This document shows, one piece after another, positions 33,315 to 40,049 of a DNA stretch of 64,000 nucleotides. Both the position numbers and the translations under genes were made by a program. This stretch comes from Pantoea conspicua (GTDB lineage Bacteria; Pseudomonadota; Gammaproteobacteria; Enterobacterales; Enterobacteriaceae): the NCBI RefSeq assembly GCF_002095315.1, contig NZ_MLFN01000007.1, positions 28,879 to 92,878 on the forward strand, given 5' to 3'. Within the stretch, counting starts at the first letter, position 1; each line of letters begins with the position of its first letter. The notes beneath the pieces were generated by a model. The model was given only the letters and a program-made list of their open reading frames with translations. It ran no database searches and had not been told where the DNA came from.

Positions 33315-33426
33315 GCGGCTTCTACCGGAGGACGTTGTATGACAGACCAGACAAAAGCATTACTTCTGGCGAGCCAGGAATAGGTCTCAGTGAAGCCCGT
33401 TATCAGCTTTCAGTTTTATATAAACC

Positions 33427-33530
33427 CTTCACTATTCTTCACCAGAGAGAAAAAAAGAGTAAATACAGTAAATTAAGAGGTGAAGAGTGAAAAATTAATC
33501 CTTCACCCTCTGTTCACCATTGTTCATCGC
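33427..33530. other. P4-type replication origin iterons (candidate ori)
   Basis: Repeated GGTGAA-type octamers in both orientations: CTTCACTATTCTTCACCAG (33428 on), GGTGAAGAGTGAA (33479 on) and CTTCACCCTCTGTTCACC plus TGTTCATC (33501-33528), flanking an A-rich tract. P4 alpha binds type I iterons GGTGAACA. The position between delta and the AlpA gene equals that of P4 ori. The rest of 33263-33794 has one tiny frame at 33339-33383 and no gene I can support. Confidence 0.7.
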
Positions 33531-33794
33531 CGAGATTTCGACCTTATTCGCCCTTTAGAATGAGTAGTTTTTAAAATCCGACTGAAGCAAACTTAAAGTT
33601 ATTGGATAAAACCTTACTATCCCTCTTTAGTACTATTTAGTACTGTTCTCGTACACCCATGCTTTATGTGGTTTTTGTGCGACCGGTCAGACAGATTTCT
33701 GTTGTTGTCACCGGCAAAAATATTCGCAAAATAAAGAGCTACCCGATGCCGTACACACCTGTGCGGCGCTTAACGGATACATAAGAGGTAGCTC

Positions 33795-34061
33795 ATGCAC
33801 ACGACTTTAAACGCTCATTCATCCGCCCCGGCGGCCCCTGCTATGCCGGTATCATTCCCGGTCCAGGAACGCTTTATGCGCCTGCCGGAAGTGATCCACG
33901 TCTGCGGCCTGTCCCGCTCAACCATCTATGACCTCATCAGCCGCAGTGCTTTTCCGGCGCAGGTATCGCTTGGCGGCAAGAACGTCGCGTGGCTTGCCAG
34001 CGAAGTCAGTGCCTGGATGAATGCACGCATCGCCGCACGCGGTCAGGAACGTGCAGCATGA
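33795..34061 (+). CDS. AlpA-family DNA-binding regulator / excisionase-like
   Basis: 88 codons. The AlpA helix-turn-helix is clear: RFMRLPEVIHVCGLSRSTIYDLISRSAFPAQVSLGGKNVAWLASEVSAWM. In P4 the equivalent Vis protein acts as excisionase and represses some promoters; E. coli AlpA activates the CP4-57 integrase. It has an extended Ala/Pro-rich N-terminus of about 25 residues and AAGAGGTAGCTC as ribosome site. Confidence 0.9.
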   Translation: MHTTLNAHSSAPAAPAMPVSFPVQERFMRLPEVIHVCGLSRSTIYDLISRSAFPAQVSLGGKNVAWLASEVSAWMNARIAARGQERAA

Positions 34062-34109
34062 TCTTCACCAACTCTTGAGATTTTCCGTCATGCTGCATTT
34101 TCCTTTGCT

Positions 34110-34422
34110 CCCCGGCTTGCGCGCCGGGGCCATTCCCTGGTACAGTCTTTATGCTGTCGCAAAATCGGCAGCCGGGATTGGCGTCCTGAATACAACGTTG
34201 GCGACACCAGACGCGCCTTGCGTCTTTTTTTGTGTCTGTGCCTGATGCACCCATTTTTCGGGCGACGGTTCTGTATCTGTCGTACCTACCGTGTAATGGT
34301 GGCTCAGGCGGGGGCTTCTCACGAAGCGCCGGTTTCCAATGTTGCCGGTTACGCCAACCCCGTCTGGGCTACCACCAGTGAAATTGGCGTTTCCGGTGGT
34401 GGCTGTAAGCTACTAACATTGG
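34110..34422 (+). promoter_or_regulatory. P4-like immunity leader region with internal terminator
   Basis: This gene-free 370-base leader holds hairpin CCCCGGC/GCCGGGG (34110-34129) and a terminator AGACGC-GCCTT-GCGTCT-TTTTTT (34209-34231). Complementary segments are GTTGGCG (34197) with CGCCAAC (34352), CCAATGTT (34336) with AACATTGG (34415), and ACCACC with GGTGGT (34371/34395). P4 immunity uses a short CI RNA that pairs with two leader segments to force early termination. AACATTGG here overlaps the ribosome site of the next gene. Confidence 0.6.
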
Positions 34423-34433
34423 AGACTGCTATC

Positions 34434-34628
34434 ATGGCTACGGTCCTTGATTCCCCATACCCTCAGTTTGTTTTCGTCTTTGCCGCCGTGCGCCGTACCG
34501 AGCGCCAGCAGCGTATCCACATGCTCCGCACCGTTGCCGCTGACGAACGCGCCGCCCGCCTGACGCTGGCCCGCGATTACGTACTGTCACTTGCTGCCCG
34601 CATGCCGGTCCGGGAGGTGCGCGCATGA
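34434..34628 (+). CDS. Icd/Ash-like host cell division inhibitor family protein
   Basis: 64 codons from ATG 34434, which follows GGAG at a spacing of 9. The frame is open upstream (possible starts 34245 and 34296), and such extended versions are often annotated as ash-family proteins. The C-terminal pattern [22 protein letters not shown] is typical of the Icd-like small proteins of P4-type islands. Known family members inhibit host division when expressed. It ends in a 4-base overlap with the next start. Confidence 0.65.
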   Translation: MATVLDSPYPQFVFVFAAVRRTERQQRIHMLRTVAADERAARLTLARDYVLSLAARMPVREVRA

Positions 34629-34849
34629 CTCACGCCACCATTTCCCACGCCGACCTGTTACGCCTTGAGCACCTGCGTAACGCTGGGCGCTTTATCAGCG
34701 ACATGACCCTGCTTCAGGAGTGCCACGAACAGCCACAGGCCAGACAGCAGGCGCAGCTGAACTCGCTGATTTTCCTCATCACCGAGCAGCTGGACGGAGT
34801 GGTAAACCGCTGTCAGGACGGCTGGATGAACGGGGAGGTTGAGCCATGA
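34625..34849 (+). CDS. Conserved small satellite protein, function unknown
   Basis: 74 codons, ATGA-overlapped with the genes on both sides, so it is a middle member of a tightly coupled operon leading to alpha. The predicted product is helical and charged ([25 protein letters not shown]). I do not recognise a domain. The position is similar to that of P4 genes between the immunity region and alpha (where epsilon, an anti-repressor, lies), but sequence does not prove that. Confidence 0.7.
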   Translation: MTHATISHADLLRLEHLRNAGRFISDMTLLQECHEQPQARQQAQLNSLIFLITEQLDGVVNRCQDGWMNGEVEP

Positions 34850-35100
34850 GCACACGTACCCTTTCCCCCGAACTGCATTCCGCGCTTTCACGCCGCGCGG
34901 TGGCCTGCGCCTGGCTGACCGTCTGCCGTGAACAGAAGCGCTATCCCGGCCTGACGCTGGCGCGCCTTGAATACGCCATTGAAACCGAGCTGGAAGGCTT
35001 CTATCTGCGCCAGCACGGACGCCAGCGCGGTCAGGAAATTGCCTGCGCGCTGCTCGACGACCTGCTGGCCGCCGGGCCGCTCAAGTCGGCCCGTGCCTGA
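34846..35100 (+). CDS. DUF5375-like small satellite protein
   Basis: 84 codons overlapping the previous stop by 4 bases. The sequence [44 protein letters not shown] resembles the small proteins labelled DUF5375 upstream of alpha in P4-type islands. The label is from memory and not certain. Function unknown. Confidence 0.65.
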   Translation: MSTRTLSPELHSALSRRAVACAWLTVCREQKRYPGLTLARLEYAIETELEGFYLRQHGRQRGQEIACALLDDLLAAGPLKSARA

Positions 35101-35182
35101 GCTTTCTGGGACAGGTGGTGATGGATGAACTATGCGGGCGGCTCAAAGGCGCGCCGGTGCTGCACTGAGGGAGAAAACAACA

Positions 35183-37512
35183 ATGAAAATGACCGTATCA
35201 GACGCGGCAAAAGCCGCGCGGGGCCAGTGGCCCCGCATCCTGCCCGCGCTGGGCGTGAAGGTGGTAAAGAACCGCCATACCTCCTGCCCGGTATGCAGCG
35301 GAACCGACCGCTTCCGCTTTGACGACCAGGAGGGACGCGGCACGTGGATTTGTAATCAGTGCGGTGCCGGTGACGGCATGGACCTGGTGAAAAAGGCCCT
35401 CTCACTGAGCCTGACCGAAGCCGCCGCGCGGGTAAACGGCCTGACCGGCAGCCTGCCACCGATGGACAGCACGCCTGTCGCCAGCGCGGGCGAAGATAAC
35501 GAAGCCGCACGCGCCGCCGCCGTGAAGCAGGCCCGGCAGCTGGTCAGCACCGCGCAGCAGGCAACTGGCAACGCCTACCTGTCACGTAAGGGCTGGCCGG
35601 AGCAGTCCTGCCTGACGCTGACGAAGCCGCAGAAAGTCGCGCTCACGGCCTATCATGCCGGTGACTTACTCGTTCCACTGCACGATATGGGAGGCAAGCT
35701 GGTGAACGTACAGCTGATTAACGCTGCGGGCGAGAAGCGCACGCTGAAGGGCGGCCAGGTCAAAGGCGCGAGTCACGTTCTCAGCACCGGCAAACCGGCA
35801 GCGCGCATCTGGCTGACGGAGGGCTACGCCACCGGCCTGACGGTGCACAACCTGACCGGTGATGAGGTGTGGATTGCCCTGTCGTCCGTGAACCTCCTTT
35901 CTCTGGCTGGCCTTGCCCGTGAAAAGCACGCCGCGCTGCCGCTGCTGATTGCCGCCGACCGCGACCTGAACGGCGACGGCCAGGCTAAAGCAAAGCAGGC
36001 CGCCGAAGCCAGCCGCGCAGCCGTGGCCCTGCCGCCGGTGTTCGGTGACTGGAATGACGCCTTCATGCAGCACGGTGAGGAAAGCACCCGGCGGGCGCTG
36101 GCCGAAGCCGCCACGCCGCCCGCCGCCAGTCCGTTCGACGTGATGAGTGAGGCGGAATTTTCGGCCATGAGCGCCAGTGAAAAGGCGGAACGCGTGGCGG
36201 AGCACTACCGCAGCGCGCTGGCCGTGGACGCCAGCGGGGAAATTCTGTCCCGCTACCGTTCCGGCGCGTGGAAGGTGATTTCCGGGAAGCAGTTCGAGCG
36301 CGACGTGGCAAAGCTGTTTCAGCGCCTGCGCGCGCCGTTTTCGGCGGGCAAGATTTCGGGCGTGGTGGACACGCTGAAGCTGATGCTGCAGCAGCAGGCC
36401 GACCCGGCGCGCCGTCTGATTGGCTTCCGTAACGGCGTACTGGATACCCGCACCGGCAGCTTCAGCCCGCACAGTAAAGACTTCTGGCTGCGCACGGTCA
36501 GCGAGGTGGACTACACGAAGCCCGTTCAGGGTGAAACGCTGGCAGACCACGCGCCGCACTTCTGGCAGTGGCTCGACCGCGCCGCCGGACGCGACCCGGC
36601 CAAACGCGATATTATTCTGGCCGCGCTGTTTATGGTGCTTGCGAACCGCTACGACTGGCAGCTGTTTCTGGAGGTCACCGGCCCCGGCGGTAGCGGTAAA
36701 AGCATCATGGCAGAAATCGCCACCATGCTGGCCGGAACGGACAACACCACCTCAGCCACCATTGAAACTCTGGAGTCGTCACGCGAACGCGCGGCGGTGA
36801 TTGGGTATTCGCTGATTATACTGCCCGATCAGGAAAATGGAGCGGCGATGGCGCGGGCATCAAGGCCATCACCGGCGGCGATGCGGTCTCCGTGGACCCG
36901 AAGTACCGCGACGCCTATTCGACCCACATTCCGGCGGTGATTCTGGCAGTGAACAACAACCCGATGCGCTTCACCGACCGCAGCGGGGGCGTGTCGCGCC
37001 GCCGGGTGATACTGCACTTCCCGGAAATTATCCCGGCAGACGAGCGCGACCCGCAGCTGAAGGAAAAAATCAGCGGTGAGCTGGCCGTTATCGTGCGCCA
37101 GCTGATGCAGCAGTTCAGCCAGCCGCAGCAGGCCCGATCGCTGCTTCAGTCGCAGCAGAACTCTGACGAGGCGATGCGCATTAAGCGCGATGCGGACCCG
37201 ATGGTGGACTTCTGCGGCTACCTGTTCACCACGCCGGAGCCAAACGCGCTTTATATGGGGAACGCCAGTATCAGGCCGCTTCAGCCCAGGCGTTACCTTT
37301 ATCACGCCTATCTGGCCTATATGGATGCCAACGGCTATAAGAATCCGCTCAGCATGAAGATGTTTGGCCTGTCGCTGGAGAGCATCATGCGGGAGTACGG
37401 ACAGCACTACATGAAGCGCCGTACAAAGCTGGGTATGCAGACGAATCTTGACCTGACGGAAGAAAGCAGCACCGACTGGCTGCCAAAGTGTGATGATCTC
37501 ACCGCTATATAA
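35183..37512 (+). pseudogene. P4 alpha replication protein (primase-helicase-origin binding), frameshifted
   Basis: Starts at ATG 35183 (MKMTVSDAAKAARGQW). Primase zinc finger CPVCSGTDRF..CNQCG at about 35-60, a Toprim-like region, then a superfamily 3 helicase Walker A GPGGSGKS near codon 502. At A4 (36834-36837) one base is missing: the first frame then reads a nonsense tail to 36940, while the proper continuation (SVDPKYRDAYSTHIPAVILAVNNNPM) runs in the next frame to 37512. Restoring one A gives 776 codons, essentially P4 alpha length (777). No slippery heptamer is present, so a true mutation or a sequencing error is likelier than programmed frameshifting. Confidence 0.9.
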
Positions 37513-37521
37513 CTAACCAAG

Positions 37522-37541
37522 ACCGGCGAAAGCCGGTTTTT
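37522..37541 (+). terminator. Terminator after alpha
   Basis: ACCGGC-GAAA-GCCGGT with a following TTTT tract, 10 bases after the alpha stop: a tetraloop Rho-independent terminator closing the satellite replication operon. Confidence 0.92.
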
Positions 37542-37684
37542 ACAATCAGACTTCCTGTAGTTAAGGAAACTCGTCTCCTCAAAGCACCGTTGATCATTTT
37601 ACCGCATCCATTTTTAATGAAAACAAAATGGATGAAATTAAGAAATTCATTCTGATAGAATATTAATTAATTTTAAAATGACCT

Positions 37685-38692
37685 TCACTCATCCAAATGA
37701 AAACTTACAGCTTCAAGCAGATCTTCAAGATATTTAATTCTATCTGTATAAATTAAGCAAGTAGCATGAGCTTCTATATTCCTCATGGCATTTCCGGTTA
37801 ATAAACCATGCAACTCGAGCCGAAGATTAGACTCCGCCTCATGATAACTTTCAAAGCATTCAACTGATTTATCAAATAAGGCTTTTAATTTAACCCCATC
37901 TTCTCTTACCAAAGTTATTTTGTCACCAATAACATTTTGTAAATCTTGACATGCAAGATAAATTTTACCTGCTTCAATCTTATGTTGAATTGATGAATTA
38001 ATGCCTTGCCTTGAAACACCGGGATTAATTATTTGCTCTACCAATTCGAACAAAGCATCTAAAAACAACTGAGCACTTTGGATGTAACCCTCTAATTTTT
38101 CTTTATCAACCACATCAAAACTAGCTTCATGAGCAACAATATGTCTAGTCTCGAAAATATTGCCAATATCACTGAGAATCTTAACCGAATCAGTAATTAT
38201 AAAACCTCTTTTTTCATTACGCTCATTATCTTCATCACTATTTTCATCAAAAAGATCAGGCTCAACAAACGGTTGAACCCCTGAAATAATCGAGTCAAAC
38301 TTCAATTTAGTTTTATCAGTTGATAGTAGCTTTTCGAAATGGGATGATATATTTTCCAACTTACTGACAGACACTGAATGAGATACCAAATCCCCAAAGG
38401 TTATATAGCCTTTACTTAATGCTTTAGTTAATGAGAAATCAAACTTCTGAATTAAACCTTCAGAGTTTGTAAGGTATGGCTCCCCTGAATCAACTAATTT
38501 TTTTATAGCCTCCTTCACACTAACTTCAATACATGACGCAATACCTATGATAATTAATGAAAGTGCTGTTGTATTATCCGTTGAATTCAGTAACATCTTT
38601 AGGCTGTAAATTTCCAAATGTCCGTGAAGATACTTATCGTTGGATCTTTCATTTTTTTCCCTTATTTCAGAAATCAAATCTCTCTTACTCAT
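37685..38692 (-). CDS. HEPN-motif protein, uncharacterised cargo
   Basis: 335 codons, AT-rich, convergent with alpha. No family is recognised with confidence. It is mostly helical with hydrophobic helix ALSLIIIGIASCIEVSVKEAIKKL (43-66), an acidic low-complexity patch (DENSDEDNERNEK, 149-161) and Arg183-x4-His188 in ETRHIVAHEASF. R-x4-6-H next to long helices is the HEPN ribonuclease signature, and the HEPN fold is common in toxin and defence systems. No antitoxin-like partner overlaps it. RNase activity is inference from one motif. Confidence 0.6.
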   Translation of the reverse strand: MSKRDLISEIREKNERSNDKYLHGHLEIYSLKMLLNSTDNTTALSLIIIGIASCIEVSVKEAIKKLVDSGEPYLTNSEGLIQKFDFSLTKALSKGYITFGDLVSHSVSVSKLENISSHFEKLLSTDKTKLKFDSIISGVQPFVEPDLFDENSDEDNERNEKRGFIITDSVKILSDIGNIFETRHIVAHEASFDVVDKEKLEGYIQSAQLFLDALFELVEQIINPGVSRQGINSSIQHKIEAGKIYLACQDLQNVIGDKITLVREDGVKLKALFDKSVECFESYHEAESNLRLELHGLLTGNAMRNIEAHATCLIYTDRIKYLEDLLEAVSFHLDE

Positions 38693-38762
38693 ACATACTC
38701 CAAATTATAATTAAAACTCAATTCAACACTTTCTATAACCGTCACTAACCGTTTTAGGCCCA

Positions 38763-38864
38763 TGCTTCACCCACAGTGAATGATTTCACTCTCCCTACAT
38801 TGATTCGTCATCAGTCACCCCCTTGTATAATATGGATAAATAACAAAGGTGAACAGTGTGAACG
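38763..38864. other. Second iteron cluster (candidate P4-type crr)
   Basis: CTTCACCCACAGTGAATG and TTTCACTC (38764-38791) and GGTGAACAG-TGTGAACG (38848-38864) carry the same octamer as the origin cluster at 33427. P4 needs a second site, crr, on the far side of alpha near att; the position agrees. It lies in the 210-base divergent gap between the HEPN-like and UDG-like genes. Confidence 0.55.
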
Positions 38865-38902
38865 ATTGATTTCCAAAAAAATTTTTTCCGTATCATGAAT
38901 GC

Positions 38903-39619
38903 ATGATTCGAGATGGAATGACTCAGATGGAAGCTACAAAGAAATTTATCTTAGACGGTTTAGCAAACTTCGGTTTGAGTGATCTGCCGGGAAGACCTTA
39001 CGATAGTTCGTTTCAACTTTTAGCCTCTCCACCACAAAGAAAACGCGTGATTATAATGGGATTCAACGGCTCACTCGTTGATGCCCATATCACCAATGCC
39101 CAATCCATCGAAAAGGATTTCGAATCACCCTACATATCTAATGTTCAAAACGGGATCGAAGGGGCGTGGGGGATAACTCACCTTGCTAAGCGGTTGCAAC
39201 AGATTCCAGCGGGGCTTGGCTATGATTGGCAGGATGTCCTTTATACCAATGCTCTCATGATGTGTTCAAAGAATGCAGCATCACTAAAAGTAGAAGCGCT
39301 TGCGAAAAATCAATCTTTAGAAGAGATTACGATAAATTCTATGCGATTCTTTGAGAATGTAACGCTGCCCCTTTGCAATCCAGAAGTAATCATCGCTTAT
39401 AGCAATGGTTTATCTTCATTGTCCGCTGCCAGCTTATTGCTCAAACATTTTGGCGACGTAAGTACATTGAAGTATTCACATCCTAAAGGGTATTACACCA
39501 CTTACGCCTTTTATGCTAAATTCCACGGCCAACGGGTTCCTGTTGTGTGCGTGCGGCATATGTCGAGGTTCAAACCTCATGATGAGTACATAAAATCAGC
39601 GATTTCGCTAATGAAATAA
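38903..39619 (+). CDS. Uracil-DNA-glycosylase-fold-like protein, uncharacterised cargo
   Basis: 238 codons. The segment order suggests the UDG superfamily: RVIIMGFNGSLVDA at 47-60 in the place of the G-x-N/D-P active-site motif, VLYTNALMMCSKNA (like the TN..kc segment), CNPEVIIAYSNGLSSLSA (like the P-k-v-i-v-a-l-G segment) and CVRHMSRFKP in the place of the final HPS motif. Overall similarity is weak and no catalytic Asp/His pair is certain. It is AT-rich cargo at the right end of the satellite. DNA glycosylases acting on modified phage DNA are known as defence proteins; that role is only a hypothesis here. Confidence 0.5.
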   Translation: MIRDGMTQMEATKKFILDGLANFGLSDLPGRPYDSSFQLLASPPQRKRVIIMGFNGSLVDAHITNAQSIEKDFESPYISNVQNGIEGAWGITHLAKRLQQIPAGLGYDWQDVLYTNALMMCSKNAASLKVEALAKNQSLEEITINSMRFFENVTLPLCNPEVIIAYSNGLSSLSAASLLLKHFGDVSTLKYSHPKGYYTTYAFYAKFHGQRVPVVCVRHMSRFKPHDEYIKSAISLMK

Positions 39620-39657
39620 GATGGATAGATTTCAAGTTTAAACCTGTTACATTCCTG

Positions 39658-39825
39658 AATTGGTATACGTTTAGGTATACGAAGGAAAAGTGAATTGAAT
39701 AAAACACTTTATTTTCATTATCTTATATTTCTTATTCAGACTCCGCCAGCGTGATAACCAGAGCCATCCAATCAAGCCTTAAGAGTCCGCATGGCACAAG
39801 CCATGCGGACTCTTTTCTGCTCTCA
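39658..39825. repeat. Right end of the satellite: arm repeats and diverged ssrA downstream copy (attR)
   Basis: AATTGGTATACG-TTTAGGTATACG (39658-39681) mirrors the left arm repeats. Then CTCCGCCAGC (39740-39749) resembles the CTCCCGCCAGC end of ssrA, followed by ACCAGAGCCATCC and the hairpin AGTCCGCAT-GGCACAAGCC-ATGCGGACT with TTTT, a diverged copy of the ssrA terminator at 28074. This is how a tmRNA-targeted island would duplicate the site. The core identity is short, so the exact crossover is unclear. Confidence 0.65.
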
Positions 39826-39855
39826 ATTTGTCCTGAGAAGTCTGAAGGAAACTAA

Positions 39856-39954
39856 TTAATCCCGAACCTTCTTTAGCTTATTGATAAGCCCTGACATATC
39901 CTCGATTTCAGATACAAGTGTCAGTGAGATAAGACGCATGATGATCTGCTCCAT
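39856..39954 (-). CDS. Short unassigned open frame just outside the satellite
   Basis: 32 codons from ATG 39954, starting MEQIIMRLISLTLVSEI. Weak ribosome site (GGAAAA). It has no recognised domain and may be the remnant of an older gene or of an earlier insertion at ssrA. Low confidence that it is translated. Confidence 0.2.
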   Translation of the reverse strand: MEQIIMRLISLTLVSEIEDMSGLINKLKKVRD

Positions 39955-40049
39955 TTTTCCATTCACTGATGAAAGATTACCGTAGTCACTCTTTCATCGA
40001 AATAATGCGTTCTTCCATTAAATTACTCATTCAGATGAAGATGAATGAA

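Larger units (their letters stand above)
28030..39825 (+). mobile_element. P4-like phage satellite / genomic island inserted at ssrA
   Basis: About 11.8 kb from the tmRNA 3' end to a second ssrA-terminator-like copy. The order int, cargo, cos, Psu-like, Ogr/Delta, iterons, AlpA, immunity leader, Icd/Ash-like, two small genes, alpha, cargo, iterons, right end matches prophage P4 read from attL to attR. A separate Sid capsid-size gene was not recognised, and alpha is frameshifted, so self-replication is probably impaired. Cargo genes are AT-rich against GC-rich satellite genes. The left boundary is secure; the right boundary is approximate within about 80 bp. Confidence 0.9.

Noticed and set aside
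34218..34433. Long N-terminal extension of the Icd/Ash-like protein
   Set aside because: The extension overlaps the terminator and the complementary immunity segments, while ATG 34434 has a proper ribosome site. The longer form cannot be fully excluded.
35666..36559. Long antisense open frame opposite alpha (297 codons)
   Set aside because: It is a shadow of the GC-rich alpha gene with no ribosome site and no recognisable domain.
36820..36850. Programmed ribosomal frameshift in alpha
   Set aside because: No X-XXY-YYZ slippery site or following pseudoknot is evident, and P4 alpha is normally one frame; a simple base deletion explains the break.
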